64,000 nucleotides of DNA, taken from Rhodoluna sp. KAS3. GTDB lineage: Bacteria > Actinomycetota > Actinomycetes > Actinomycetales > Microbacteriaceae. Shown here in pieces: positions 17,664-27,015 of the stretch (positions are counted from its first letter, which is position 1; every line of letters starts with the position of its first letter). Below the pieces are notes generated by a model. It had not been told where the DNA came from, did no database searches, and saw only the letters and a program-made list of their open reading frames with translations. The translations under genes were made by a program, and so were the position numbers. The stretch lies in the NCBI RefSeq assembly GCF_026000575.1, contig NZ_AP026910.1, positions 1,240,001 to 1,304,000 on the forward strand, given 5' to 3'.

Positions 17664-18920
17664 CTAGCTACCGCTTGTTTGCTTTTGGTCATCGGCGAGC
17701 ACGTAGCCCACTTTTTCAATGAGCCCAACTACGAGCGCGTTTCCCATAAAAAAGGCTCTTCGAACGTCGCTTACTTTGTTTCCGTCGCGGCCTTTAGCAG
17801 TCCAGTTGTCGGGAAAGCCATTTAGGCGTTCCAACTCAATAGGTGTCAGTCGGCGATAGCCATTCTCTGCTGCAATTATGTGCTTGAACCGAGACGGCGA
17901 GGTACCACCCTCACCCGTGAGAATTGTGCGACTCGGGTTTGTGAGAAGGTCGGGGAAGGCCATCTTCCCCTCAGCGTAGTTATAGGTTGCGCCACTTCCT
18001 TTATGAGTCCGCTCGATAGTCTTGGCCCCCTTGAGATATTCCCATTCTGAAATTCTTTCGGAATCGACGAAGTACTCTGGTGCAACTGCTGAATCGGCTT
18101 GCACAATGTCACCAAGAGTCTGTTTGTTCCCTGTGTGAGCCACCGAAGTCTTGAACGTTTTAGCCTCTCCGGCAAAGTAGACACCAGCATTAAGAAATGG
18201 TGATTTCTTCCCGCCGTTGTTAAAGTTTCGAGAAATGACATCTGCGCCATCGCGGAGTTCGAACCTTGATTCTTCTTCGGTCACTGGAGAAACCGGCAAT
18301 GCCCTGGCTAGCACTCCTGATTTTGTGACATACTCCTTTGCATCCACTGGTTTAGCGTCGGTCTTTTTCGCAATGATGAAAACGCGAATTCGGCGTTGTG
18401 GGAAACCATAGTCCGATGCGCTGACCACCCGCCACTCGATTAGGTAACCCTCGTCGCCCAAAGTCTTGAGCATGATTGCAAAGTCACGCCCCCTCTGTGA
18501 AGAGGGCGACTTCAAAAGGCGGTCTACGTTTTCTAGAAATATAAATTTAGGTTTTGCTTGGCGAACCAGCCGGAGAATTTCCCACCAGAGGACTCCTTTT
18601 TTGCCTTCCAACCCCTTGGAAGAATTGAGAGACTTAGCCACTGAATAGTCCTGGCAAGGGAATCCACCTACCAGCAAATCAACGTTAGGTATTTCTTTGA
18701 CAGTTGCGATGTCCTCGTTGGAATGACCCTCAGCACCAAAATTGGCAACGTAGACGTCAGACGCATGCTGGGTCTTGGTGGAGGGCTCCCACTGGTTCGA
18801 AAAAACAGTTTTCCAGCCAGCGGCCGCTAACCCGATGCGGAACCCACCGACGCCCGCGAATAGCTCAGCGACATTGCCAACTGGGTTCTGTGGCTCGCAA
18901 AAATTCGGTTCTTTTGTCAT
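17664..18920 (-). CDS. C5-cytosine DNA methyltransferase of a type II restriction-modification system
   Basis: Modifies cytosine in the recognition site and protects host DNA from the nuclease encoded 13 bases downstream. Of 418 residues, the ordered motifs are I (ELFAGVGGFRIGL, 19-31), IV (VGGFPCQDYS, catalytic C89), VI (ENVDRLL), VIII (QRRIRVFI), a variable target-recognition region of about 150 residues, IX (ERLNGFPDNW) and X (MGNALVV). The ATG at 18918-18920 has an excellent AAGGAG site; an in-frame TTG 18 bases upstream covers that site and is rejected. The methylase-first order lets protection build up before the nuclease. Confidence 0.92.
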   Translation of the reverse strand: MTKEPNFCEPQNPVGNVAELFAGVGGFRIGLAAAGWKTVFSNQWEPSTKTQHASDVYVANFGAEGHSNEDIATVKEIPNVDLLVGGFPCQDYSVAKSLNSSKGLEGKKGVLWWEILRLVRQAKPKFIFLENVDRLLKSPSSQRGRDFAIMLKTLGDEGYLIEWRVVSASDYGFPQRRIRVFIIAKKTDAKPVDAKEYVTKSGVLARALPVSPVTEEESRFELRDGADVISRNFNNGGKKSPFLNAGVYFAGEAKTFKTSVAHTGNKQTLGDIVQADSAVAPEYFVDSERISEWEYLKGAKTIERTHKGSGATYNYAEGKMAFPDLLTNPSRTILTGEGGTSPSRFKHIIAAENGYRRLTPIELERLNGFPDNWTAKGRDGNKVSDVRRAFFMGNALVVGLIEKVGYVLADDQKQTSGS

Positions 18921-19010
18921 AGGTCCTGTCTCCTTCAAAGATCCTACGTCACTAGCCCGACAATCCTTGGGATCGACTCCAGCTTTGTCTGCCGGGCTCC
19001 CTAAAAAGAA

Positions 19011-19043
19011 GAAAACCCCGCCCTCTGGGGGGAGAGAGCGGGG
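19011..19043 (-). terminator. Rho-independent terminator of the large secreted protein gene
   Basis: On the minus strand the stem CCCCGC-T-CTCT pairs with AGAG-G-GCGGGG around a six-C loop and is followed by TTTTCTTC. It lies just past the stop of the secreted protein gene and separates it from the methyltransferase gene. Confidence 0.85.
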
Positions 19044-19060
19044 CGGTCTTCATCGGGGAA

Positions 19061-21961
19061 TTACTTGGTTGGCAACGTCCAAGTTGCTGCCTTGTACTGC
19101 CTGGTCACAGCATCGGCCAAAACATAAACGCTTACCTTCTTTGAGTCGCTGGTTACAGCGGTGATGTTCATGTTGCGGGCTGCTTGCTGCGTGCCGGTGT
19201 ATGAGCTGGCGGTAATGGTGATTGCCTGGCCGGTTGTAACTACACCGGTTGACAGGCTGATCGATACGGCAGCCCAGCTCTGGTTTGATGTACCAGAAAC
19301 GCTTCCACTTCTAATGCCAGTGATGGTTCCGCTTGAAAGCTGGCCAATAGCTGCAATGGTGCTGTAGCTGGCAAACTTGGCGTTGCTAGGTGCTGAGGCA
19401 GCCGAGTAGGTAATGTTCTTACCCTTTACAGCCTTGCCCTTGGCATCAACGGTCATGATGAACTTCATTCCAGGGCCAGACTGCATCGATCCCACACTGC
19501 TGGTTAGAACAACCCAGGTGTTAGCCGACTTACCCGGCACTGCCGAGAACCCGGTTACATCTGCCGGAATCACCGATGTTGAAGGCAGGCTTGAAGCCAA
19601 CTTTTTGCCGGCACCCGAGATTGAAAGAACCTCACGCTTGGCAATAGCCGCACCTGAACCAAACTGGCAGTAGCTGTTTGAACCAACCACGGTCTTGGCA
19701 TAAGTGGTGGCCACCGCCAACAGCGCTGCGGTCTTGGTGGTAGCTGCCTTGTTGGCACCCATCGATACCGCAACACAGCCGTAGGTGCTGCTGGTGTAGT
19801 TGGTGATCTGGGCCGAGGTCTTAACCAGCGGGCTGGTGCTTGATGCAGCAACGGTCGCCAGAATGGTGCGGTTTGGTTTGGTCATGTCCATCGGGTTCAT
19901 GCAATCAACACGCACAAATGGGGCCGACATTGCCGATGAAGTCAGCAACAGGTTGCCAGCGGTGTAACCAGAGCCAGCAGCAGCGGTACAGAATGCTGAC
20001 AATTTGGCTTGGGTGATTTCTTGAGTCTTCATTCCGCTAGCCGAATTGAGTGAGCCCCACTTGACCACGTTGTTGAACTCGGCATTTCGGTACAGCACAG
20101 CAAAACCGGTGCCCTTGGTGCCGATCCAACCAACAGAGTTGAGTGAAGTTGCACCAGTAATCACAAGCTTTCCGCTGCCGGCAAACTTGGTGTTTGCACC
20201 GGCCGCAGTGTTGTTGACCACGGTCACAGTGCCGGCAACTGCTGAGCCGTAGAAGACATCTCCGTTGGCTCCGGCAAATGAACGCGAGGTATCGGTGACC
20301 GAAATCGCAGCGTTCATGGTCTTGATAGTTGGTGCGGTCACCTTGATTGTGGTTGAACCTGATGGCGCAGCCATTTCTGGTGTAACCATGACCGGTGGGG
20401 TGTAACCGCCGCCTCCGCCAGCAACAGTGGTGTGTGCCACAGCTGCCGATTCTGGGCCTTCACCCTCAAAGCTTGAAGACGCCAAAACCTTGACGTTGTA
20501 GGCAGTTGACTGACTCAACGCATACATAAAGCACTTCTGGCCCCCAGCGCGGTTGGTCTCGGTTAGGTATCCGGTGAACGCCACAGTGCCTGCGGTTGTG
20601 TACGCGCGGCAGGTGTAGCTGGTGGCTCCAACTGCTTGATCAACATTCACTGCGATGGTGTTGAAGGTACTGCTGGTTGTGTCAACGGTAAAGGTTGGTG
20701 CCGCCGGACCACAGTCGCGAGCCACCGAAGTCACGCCATCGGTGTTGTCAACAATCGTGAGTCTTGGAGCGTAAACGGCGTTGGCAATTGGGCGCTGAAC
20801 ATAGACATTTCCGAGGACCTTCACGCCCTGAGTGTCGGCCGGCATTAAGTTGTACTGACCACCCTCGGTGCCGGTTACAGTTGCACCCGAGACCTCGGTG
20901 TAATTGGTGTCTGGCAACCCGATGGTCTGAGAGAAAGTCAGCGTAGAGGTGGTTGGTGACCAGGTGTAGTCGGCATCGATCGCATCAATCTCGGTCACAC
21001 CGGTGCCATCGATGTCTGCAGTCACACCGTTGAAGTTGTGAACACCATCGGTGGTTAGCGTCACGCGACCACCAGTAATGCTGTAGCCAAGAACCTTGGC
21101 AACACCCGGCAGAGTCTCAGTTAGGTATTCCTCACCCACAGGTAGGTGACGAACAGCCATATTTGGGTCAGCGTAGCTGTTGGTGCCGTCGTTATCGGTG
21201 GTTAGAGGCTGACCGTCTGCGGTCACTTCGATTGAGGTTCTGAAAGCACTGCCGACAGTCAAGTCACGAGCCAAACACAGACCCTTGTTGGTCTCAAACA
21301 TGACGTTGGTGTCTGATGCGGTGGCTGTGTAGCTGGTCAGATCGGCAGCTTCAAAGGTGGCCTGGCTGTTTGCACGATACCCAGGTGTATCAGAGGCAAG
21401 GCCGTCAACTGCACTAGGCATACCAAAGGTTGGTGCCACCGAGAATGTCACATTTTCAGTGGTGTTGTTGGTTAGGCGTGCGTTCCAGTATGGGTTTATG
21501 TACTTCGCACCAGCGCCACCACCACAGGTCTTCATGGCTTCTGTCCAAGAAATTTGCGCAGTCTGAGGCATGGTTACGCCATAGCAGGACTGGTCTCCGG
21601 TGATGTACCAGTTGAACTGAACGTTCTGCGGGGTGAGGGTGGTGGTTAGGTTTGGAGAGAAGGTTAGAACGTCGTCAACGGCAAGGTCGGTGACCAGGGT
21701 TGAACCGTTAGAGCGGGTATCAAGATACGCGGCCACGTAAACGCTCACGGTCTCGCCTGGGCGAATCACAGATACGGCACCGTTATTGATGTTGCGGTTT
21801 ACGCGAACGTTGTAGGTGACGGCAGACTCGGCGGCCTGCGCTGGGGCGGCGGTGATTGCAACTACGCCGGTAAGGGTTAAGGCAAGCGTTGCCGCGACGG
21901 CGGCTACGCGCTTTGATGCAAATTTAAATGCTTTGGCTTGGCTTTTGAACAAACTACTCAC
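19061..21961 (-). CDS. Large secreted surface protein with a fibronectin-III-like segment
   Basis: A 966-residue exported protein. From the chosen GTG (21959-21961, with AGAAAG upstream) a basic stretch KRVAAVA precedes a hydrophobic core and a signal peptidase site A-Q-A near residue 43. The N-terminal 400 residues are Thr/Asn/Asp-rich with several cysteines, like a beta-sandwich adhesin. A fibronectin-III-like part follows (GATSYTCRAYT ... AYNVKVLASS), then a glycine linker with GGGGGYTPP, then a Ser/Thr/Ala-rich C-terminal half of low complexity. No LPxTG sorting signal or final membrane helix is seen, so it is probably released or non-covalently bound. An earlier GTG at 22001-22003 lacks a ribosome site. 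Function unknown; an adhesin is a guess. Confidence 0.8.
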   Translation of the reverse strand: MSSLFKSQAKAFKFASKRVAAVAATLALTLTGVVAITAAPAQAAESAVTYNVRVNRNINNGAVSVIRPGETVSVYVAAYLDTRSNGSTLVTDLAVDDVLTFSPNLTTTLTPQNVQFNWYITGDQSCYGVTMPQTAQISWTEAMKTCGGGAGAKYINPYWNARLTNNTTENVTFSVAPTFGMPSAVDGLASDTPGYRANSQATFEAADLTSYTATASDTNVMFETNKGLCLARDLTVGSAFRTSIEVTADGQPLTTDNDGTNSYADPNMAVRHLPVGEEYLTETLPGVAKVLGYSITGGRVTLTTDGVHNFNGVTADIDGTGVTEIDAIDADYTWSPTTSTLTFSQTIGLPDTNYTEVSGATVTGTEGGQYNLMPADTQGVKVLGNVYVQRPIANAVYAPRLTIVDNTDGVTSVARDCGPAAPTFTVDTTSSTFNTIAVNVDQAVGATSYTCRAYTTAGTVAFTGYLTETNRAGGQKCFMYALSQSTAYNVKVLASSSFEGEGPESAAVAHTTVAGGGGGYTPPVMVTPEMAAPSGSTTIKVTAPTIKTMNAAISVTDTSRSFAGANGDVFYGSAVAGTVTVVNNTAAGANTKFAGSGKLVITGATSLNSVGWIGTKGTGFAVLYRNAEFNNVVKWGSLNSASGMKTQEITQAKLSAFCTAAAGSGYTAGNLLLTSSAMSAPFVRVDCMNPMDMTKPNRTILATVAASSTSPLVKTSAQITNYTSSTYGCVAVSMGANKAATTKTAALLAVATTYAKTVVGSNSYCQFGSGAAIAKREVLSISGAGKKLASSLPSTSVIPADVTGFSAVPGKSANTWVVLTSSVGSMQSGPGMKFIMTVDAKGKAVKGKNITYSAASAPSNAKFASYSTIAAIGQLSSGTITGIRSGSVSGTSNQSWAAVSISLSTGVVTTGQAITITASSYTGTQQAARNMNITAVTSDSKKVSVYVLADAVTRQYKAATWTLPTK

Positions 21962-22123
21962 AACACTTTCTAGTAACTTTGCCAACGCCTCTGGGCGGGG
22001 CACTTTGTGAGCCTATGGCAGCGCTAGTTTTGGGTTGCTAGATAGTGGTTGGTTTCAAAGACAATGGTCTTGACAAATGTCGTGCTGAGCGCATTTTTGG
22101 GTTTAATTATTTGTTATTCTTCG

Positions 22124-22151
22124 CCGGATAGGTGGACAGCCACCTATCCGG
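22124..22151. terminator. Perfect 12-bp hairpin downstream of tRNA-Pro
   Basis: CCGGATAGGTGG and its exact inverted copy flank the loop ACAG. It lies 26 bases beyond the 3' end of the tRNA gene on the minus strand, where it could end the transcript or guide processing, though no T-run follows on that strand. The rest of 22004-22176 shows no gene. Confidence 0.55.
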
Positions 22152-22176
22152 TCTTTCGTGAACTTTGTTTCTAAAG

Positions 22177-22250
22177 TCGGGCTGACAGGATTTGAACCTG
22201 CGACCCCTTGTCCCCCAGACAAGTGCGCTACCAAGCTGCGCTACAACCCG
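22177..22250 (-). tRNA. tRNA-Pro (anticodon GGG)
   Basis: A 74-base cloverleaf on the minus strand. Acceptor CGGGTTG pairs with CAGCCCG (one G-T pair) and the discriminator base is A. The D arm is GTAGCGCAG.., the anticodon stem CTTGT/ACAAG encloses CTGGGGG giving anticodon GGG, and the T arm contains GGTTCAAATCC. The 3' CCA is not encoded. It reads CCC codons (and CCT if modified). Confidence 0.95.
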
Positions 22251-22348
22251 TTGATCACTTTTCGTTTAACAACTAAGAAATAGTACGAAAAACTAAGGCA
22301 TCTTGAAACGTGACCTTCATTGTCAGAGGGTGACCCTAATCTTTGGCC

Positions 22349-22564
22349 ATGACTGAAAAACCATTGGGCTGCTTAGCCATGCTGTTTGGTATTGGGGCAA
22401 ATCGACCAAACCAGACGCCGCCGACCCGCCAAAGCACAGAACCTACCGACGGCGGCATGAGCGAAGGTGACATACACTCGGGGCCGGGAGGCTATGAGGG
22501 CATGGGCTATTCCGGTGGTTACGCTGCCGATTACTACGGTGACGATGAAGGCGGAGAGCGCTAA
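22349..22564 (+). CDS. Small Gly/Tyr-rich protein of unknown function
   Basis: 71 residues from ATG 22349; an in-frame TTG six bases upstream is less likely. The first 20 residues are mildly hydrophobic with one cysteine (PLGCLAMLFG), the rest is Pro/Thr then Gly/Tyr/Asp-rich (GGYEGMGYSGGYAADYYG), so probably disordered. TAATCT at 22337-22342 lies exactly six bases before the ATG, matching the leaderless promoters in this window and supporting that the gene is real. It ends directly upstream of another small membrane-protein gene. No family recognised. Confidence 0.55.
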   Translation: MTEKPLGCLAMLFGIGANRPNQTPPTRQSTEPTDGGMSEGDIHSGPGGYEGMGYSGGYAADYYGDDEGGER

Positions 22565-22573
22565 ATTAGCCTC

Positions 22574-22849
22574 ATGAATAAGAGTTTGAAGAAACTGCGC
22601 CAGCGCACCAAGTTCTTTGGATACCTTCTATTTGGTTCCATTGGCATAAGCATTATTGCGTTCATCGCCCAAGTGATCTTGCAGCTCAACGGCTCAGGCT
22701 CAACCGACACCGCCATGGCCTTCTGGATCTCGGTTGCCGGATTCTTTAGCAGCCTCTGGGCTTATGCCGGAGGAATCTGGCTGACCTCAAGTTTCTTCTT
22801 GTGGTCGACCGAGGCAATCATCGATGCCATGGGCAAGAAGGCCGAATAG
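22574..22849 (+). CDS. Small two-helix membrane protein of unknown function
   Basis: 91 residues with a basic N-terminus (KSLKKLRQRTK), then hydrophobic segments at about 14-37 and 47-78, the second long enough for one or two helices. No conserved motif is recognised. TAAATT at 22562-22567, which includes the stop codon of the preceding gene, lies exactly six bases before the ATG, so it may have its own leaderless promoter as well as read-through from upstream. It is followed by the amino-acid ABC operon after about 130 bases. Confidence 0.65.
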   Translation: MNKSLKKLRQRTKFFGYLLFGSIGISIIAFIAQVILQLNGSGSTDTAMAFWISVAGFFSSLWAYAGGIWLTSSFFLWSTEAIIDAMGKKAE

Positions 22850-22977
22850 CCCCTGAGTAACAGAGGGTAAAGAAGTTTGCCAAGGTCGGTGGCTGCCGGC
22901 AGAGTTGTCTCAAAGGAATTCATTGGCACAAACCAGAATTCACCACTTACGAACACAATTCATTAAGGGAGCATCGC

Positions 22978-23823
22978 ATGTCATCATCAAAGCGTTTCAA
23001 GACCGGGCTAGTTGCCCTGGCCACCGCCACCGCACTTCTACTTGCCGGCTGCGCATCAGCCACTCCAACCCCATCTGAGTCACCAGACGCACTGCAGACC
23101 CTAACCGCTGGCAAGCTGACCATCGGCACCGGCGAGCCTGCCTATGAGCCATGGGTTGTTGGCGACGCCCCTGAGTCTGGCGAGGGCTTTGAAGCTGCAG
23201 TTGCTTATGCAGTTGCCGAAGAGCTTGGCTTTGCAGCCAGCGATGTTGTGTGGGTTCGCACCACTTTTGACGAGGCAATTGCCCCGGGCCTAAAGAACTT
23301 TGACTTTAACCTTCAGCAGTATTCAATCACCGATGAGCGCAAGGCTGCCGTGGACTTCTCGAGCCCATACTACGAGACCACCCAGACTGTGATCACCGTT
23401 GAGGGTTCAGCTGCTGCCAGCGCAACCACCGTTGCCGAGCTAAAGGGCCTTCAGATTGGTGCCGCCACCGGAACCACCAGCTTTGCTGCCATTGAGTCAG
23501 TGATCAAGCCAACCGCAGGCGCCAAGGCCTTCAACTCAAACGATGACGCCAAGGCTGCTCTAGAGGCCGGCCAGATTGACGCACTTGTTGTTGACCTTCC
23601 AACGGCGCTTTACCTAACCGCAGTTGAGCTAACCGGCGGCAAGATTGTTGGCCAGCTTTCAGGTGCTGCCGTGGGCGACCAGTTTGGGCTAGTGCTAGAC
23701 AAAGACAGCCCATTGACCGCCGCTGTTACCGCTGCCGTTGACCGCCTGCGCGCCAACGGCAAGTTGCAAGAGCTAGCCGACAAGTGGCTGGCAGATTATG
23801 CCGGAGCACCTGTGCTTAAGTAG
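22978..23823 (+). CDS. Amino-acid ABC transporter substrate-binding lipoprotein
   Basis: Cell-surface receptor of a polar amino-acid importer (family 3 solute-binding protein). The 281-residue protein has a signal peptide with lipobox L-A-G-C (C25), then KLTIGTGEPAYEPWV, a region that contacts the ligand, and QQYSITDERKAAVDFS. The last 30 residues (NGKLQELADKWL) are typical. ATG with AAGGGAG ten bases upstream. It is followed at five bases by the permease and then by the ATPase, a complete importer. The exact amino acid cannot be read from sequence. Confidence 0.93.
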   Translation: MSSSKRFKTGLVALATATALLLAGCASATPTPSESPDALQTLTAGKLTIGTGEPAYEPWVVGDAPESGEGFEAAVAYAVAEELGFAASDVVWVRTTFDEAIAPGLKNFDFNLQQYSITDERKAAVDFSSPYYETTQTVITVEGSAAASATTVAELKGLQIGAATGTTSFAAIESVIKPTAGAKAFNSNDDAKAALEAGQIDALVVDLPTALYLTAVELTGGKIVGQLSGAAVGDQFGLVLDKDSPLTAAVTAAVDRLRANGKLQELADKWLADYAGAPVLK

Positions 23824-23828
23824 TACCT

Positions 23829-24686
23829 ATGACCAGCCAATACCAGCCCTCCGAGGCTGAACTTGCACGACGGGTTTATCGCGCCAGCAAAAAGCGCCGT
23901 TCAACCCTGGTGTCATTTATCAGCACCCTGGTTTTTGCCTCGGTGGCCTGGTTTGCGCTGGTCAACACACCCGGATGGGAGCGAGTCTCAACCTCGTTCT
24001 TCGACTGGAACACCGCAGTCGCAGCCTTCCCTCGAGTCATCGAGGGACTCTGGCTAAACCTTCGGGTGCTGGTATTTGCGGTTATCGGTGTGCTGATTTT
24101 TGGCCTTCTGCTGGCCATCCTGCGCACACTGCGCAACCCGGTGTTTTTTCCGCTGCGCATCTTTGCCCGCGGTTACGTTGACTTCTTTAGAGGTCTGCCG
24201 CTGATCATTGTGCTCTACATCGTTGGCTTCGGAATCCCTGGTTTACGCCTTGAATTCTTGGGGCGCATTCCGGCCGAGGTGCTGGGCACGGTTGCCCTGA
24301 TTCTCACCTACTCGGCCTATGTGTCTGAGGTGTTTAGAGCGGGCATCGAGAGCATTCACCCATCGCAGCGTTTGGCCGCCAGATCACTCGGCCTCAGCTA
24401 TTCAAAGACTATGCGCCTGGTGGTTTTGCCACAGGCGGTTAGGCGCGTTGCCCCGCCACTGATGAACGACTTTGTGGCGCTGCAAAAAGACGTTGGCCTG
24501 ATATCGATTCTTGGTGCAGTTGATGCTGTTCGCGGCGCCCAGATTGAGGTGGCCAAGTACGCCAACTTCACGCCTTATGTTGTTGCCGGTCTGTTGTTTG
24601 TTTTGCTGGCAATTCCATCGGTGCGCTTTGCCGACCGGATTAGCCAAAAGTATGCTCAGCGAGAGCAAGCCGGGAGTGCCCTGTGA
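23829..24686 (+). CDS. Amino-acid ABC transporter permease
   Basis: Membrane channel subunit of the HisM/GlnP class, 285 residues. A long basic cytoplasmic N-terminus (about 35 residues) precedes the helices. The EAA loop is readable as GIESIHPSQRLAARSLGLS with the following MRLVVLPQAVRRVAPP, and YVDFFRGLPLIIVLY is the typical segment of this class. Its stop overlaps the GTG of the ATPase (GTGA), giving translational coupling. As a single permease gene it probably works as a homodimer. Confidence 0.93.
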   Translation: MTSQYQPSEAELARRVYRASKKRRSTLVSFISTLVFASVAWFALVNTPGWERVSTSFFDWNTAVAAFPRVIEGLWLNLRVLVFAVIGVLIFGLLLAILRTLRNPVFFPLRIFARGYVDFFRGLPLIIVLYIVGFGIPGLRLEFLGRIPAEVLGTVALILTYSAYVSEVFRAGIESIHPSQRLAARSLGLSYSKTMRLVVLPQAVRRVAPPLMNDFVALQKDVGLISILGAVDAVRGAQIEVAKYANFTPYVVAGLLFVLLAIPSVRFADRISQKYAQREQAGSAL

Positions 24687-25471
24687 CCTCAGAAAACCTG
24701 AACCAGCCTGATGCCCATAGCCAGATTGACTGGTCAAACCCTCGGCTAAAAGTGCGCAATTTGCGTAAGCAATATGACGAGCGCGTGATTTTGAACGGTG
24801 TTGACCTCGAAATTTATCCGGGTCAAATTGTGGCCCTGATTGGGTCTTCGGGCTCGGGCAAATCAACCATGCTGCGCTGCATCAACCTGATTGAAGAAAT
24901 CAGTGATGGGCAAATTTGGCTTGAGGGGCGCGACATCAGTGTGGCCGGCATTGACCAAGATGAAGTGCGCCGCGATGTTGGCATGGTTTTTCAGTCATAC
25001 AACCTATTTGCGCACCTAAGCATTCTGGACAACATCACGCTGGCCCTGCGCCACGTTCAGGGCAAGACCAAAGCTGAGGCAGATGCAATTGCTATGCAGT
25101 GGCTCTCGCGAATTGGCCTAGCCGATAAGGCAAGTTCTTTTCCGGACAAACTCTCGGGTGGCCAGCAGCAGCGCACGGCAATTGTTCGGGCCGTGGCTCT
25201 AAACCCAAAGCTGTTGCTGCTTGATGAGGTAACCAGCGCCCTTGACCCTGAGCTGGTTGGCGAGGTACTTGAGCTGATTCGCGACCTAAAGAACTCGGGC
25301 ACCACCATCATCATGGCAACTCACGAAATGTCTTTTGCCCGCGATGTTGCCGACTGGGTGGTCTTTTTAGATCAGGGCGCGATTGTTGAAGAGGGCGAGG
25401 CCGCGGAGTTTTTTGCCAACCCAAAGCAGCAGCGCACTAAAGAGTTTTTGACCCGCCTGCAGATTTTGTAA
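24683..25471 (+). CDS. Amino-acid ABC transporter ATP-binding protein
   Basis: ATPase of the polar amino-acid family (GlnQ/HisP-like), 262 residues. Walker A GSSGSGKS, the Q-loop MVFQSYNLFAHLS, signature LSGGQQQR, Walker B LLLLDEVTSALDPE and the switch histidine in MATHEMSFARDVAD are all intact. Note valine in place of the usual proline in the DE-V-TSALD segment, which does not touch the catalytic Glu. The GTG start overlaps the permease stop. The gene is convergent with ahcY, with eight bases between the stops and no visible terminator. Confidence 0.93.
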   Translation: MTSENLNQPDAHSQIDWSNPRLKVRNLRKQYDERVILNGVDLEIYPGQIVALIGSSGSGKSTMLRCINLIEEISDGQIWLEGRDISVAGIDQDEVRRDVGMVFQSYNLFAHLSILDNITLALRHVQGKTKAEADAIAMQWLSRIGLADKASSFPDKLSGGQQQRTAIVRAVALNPKLLLLDEVTSALDPELVGEVLELIRDLKNSGTTIIMATHEMSFARDVADWVVFLDQGAIVEEGEAAEFFANPKQQRTKEFLTRLQIL

Positions 25472-25479
25472 TTCGCGGT

Positions 25480-26955
25480 TTAGTAGCGGTATTGGTCGGG
25501 CTTGTATGGGCCCTCAACCGGCACCGAAATATAGCCAGCCTGGCGCTCACTTAGTTTGGTCAGCGATACCCCAAGGGCAGGCAGGTGCAATCGCGCCACC
25601 TTTTCATCGGCCAGCTTGCCAATTAGGTGAACCCGCGGTTCAAGATTGGCAGCGTTCTGCGCCAACTCAATCTGGGCCATGGCCTGATTGGTAAAAGACG
25701 CGCTCATCACAAAACTCGGATGCCCCGTTGCGTTGCCAAGGTTCATTACGCGACCTTCGCTGAGCACCAAAATTGAGCGGCCGTTTGGCAGACTCCACTG
25801 GTCAACCAGCGGTTTGATCTGAATCTTCTGGGCACCTTCGAGTGCTTCGAGACCGTGCATGTCGATCTCGTTATCGAAGTGGCCAACGTTGGCCAAAATG
25901 GCCAGGTTCTTGAGCTTCAAAAAGTGCTCCGGCCTAACAATGTCAATGTTTCCGGTGGCGGTGATCACAAAGTCCAGCTGCTCAATTACCTCTTCGAGCT
26001 GGGCAACCTGATAGCCGTCCATGGCCGCCTGAAGTGCGCAAATCGGGTCAATTTCACCGATGATTACCCTGGCACCCTGGCCTGCCAGCGCCTCGGCGCA
26101 ACCCTTGCCAACGTCTCCGTAGCCGGCAACAAAGGCAACTTTTCCACCGATAAGGACATCGGTTGCGCGGTTTAGGCCGTCGACCAGCGAGTGACGAATG
26201 CCGTATTTATTGTCGAACTTTGATTTGGTGACGGCGTCGTTGACGTTGATCACCGGAAACTTGAGCTCACCCTTGCGCGAGAGTTCTTCAAGGCGCTGAA
26301 TGCCGGTGGTGGTTTCTTCACTGGCACCGATTACCTGGCTAACCAGGGTGGCAAAGCGGTTCGGGTTTTTGCTTTGCGAGGCGGCAAGTAGTTCGCGCAC
26401 AATTTCGTGCTCAGACTCAATCCATGAATTTTGCCTATGCAAAACCCCAGACTTTTCAAACTCAATGCCTTGGTGCACTAGGTAGATTAGGTCGCCGCCA
26501 TCATCGATAATGCTGGTTGGCCCCGGGTGGGTGTTGCCATCGGCGTCTGGGTAATTTGACCAATCCAGAATCTGGTCGAGGCACCACCAAAACTCTTTTG
26601 AACTCTCGCCCTTCCAGCCAAAGACTGAAATTCCGGCCGGAGACTCAGAGGTTCCGCTGCCGACAACCAGTGCAGCGGCAGCTTCATCCTGGCTAGAAAA
26701 AATGTTGCAGCTGGCCAAGCGCACGCGGGCACCCAGGGCCACCAGTGTCTCGACCAAAACTGCGGTTTGTACGGTGATTGACAGCGATACCGAAATGCGG
26801 GCACCGGCTAGAGGCTGGCTTTGGGCGTATTCGGCACGGATGGCCATGAGGCCTGGCATCTCGTTTTGGGCCAGGCTAATTTGGTGGCGGCCGGTCTGGG
26901 CCAGGGCAAGATCTGCGATTGAAAAGTTTGTTGAAGTAATGCCGCGGTGACTCAC
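25480..26955 (-). CDS. ahcY: Adenosylhomocysteinase (S-adenosylhomocysteine hydrolase)
   Basis: Splits S-adenosylhomocysteine to adenosine and homocysteine, clearing the by-product of methylation; cytoplasmic, NAD-bound tetramer. The 491-residue chain has the actinobacterial insertion of about 40 residues in the N-terminal domain. The NAD-binding loop [36 protein letters not shown] and the C-terminal KPDQYRY (with the Lys and Tyr that reach the neighbouring subunit's NAD) are all visible. GTG start at 26953-26955 with GAGAGG upstream. A folded leader element lies between it and the gene upstream. Confidence 0.96.
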   Translation of the reverse strand: MSHRGITSTNFSIADLALAQTGRHQISLAQNEMPGLMAIRAEYAQSQPLAGARISVSLSITVQTAVLVETLVALGARVRLASCNIFSSQDEAAAALVVGSGTSESPAGISVFGWKGESSKEFWWCLDQILDWSNYPDADGNTHPGPTSIIDDGGDLIYLVHQGIEFEKSGVLHRQNSWIESEHEIVRELLAASQSKNPNRFATLVSQVIGASEETTTGIQRLEELSRKGELKFPVINVNDAVTKSKFDNKYGIRHSLVDGLNRATDVLIGGKVAFVAGYGDVGKGCAEALAGQGARVIIGEIDPICALQAAMDGYQVAQLEEVIEQLDFVITATGNIDIVRPEHFLKLKNLAILANVGHFDNEIDMHGLEALEGAQKIQIKPLVDQWSLPNGRSILVLSEGRVMNLGNATGHPSFVMSASFTNQAMAQIELAQNAANLEPRVHLIGKLADEKVARLHLPALGVSLTKLSERQAGYISVPVEGPYKPDQYRY

Positions 26956-26976
26956 GGTGAATCCTCTCTAGAGGAC

Positions 26977-27015
26977 CCCCGGCCCTCATGTTCAGTCTGT
27001 CATGAGAGCGCGGGG
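26977..27015 (-). promoter_or_regulatory. Two-part hairpin in the ahcY leader
   Basis: On the minus strand CCCCG pairs with CGGGG and, inside it, CTCATG pairs with CATGAG around a ten-base loop, with unpaired bases between the stems. It lies 22 bases upstream of the ahcY GTG. There is no T-run, so it is a poor terminator for the upstream gene and could be a leader control element. It does not fit the SAH riboswitch pattern as I remember it. Confidence 0.5.

Noticed and set aside
13726-18960. Prophage or integrative element in the accessory block
   Set aside because: No integrase, transposase or phage structural gene is visible, and the nearest tRNA is 3 kb past the right end with no duplicate end found.
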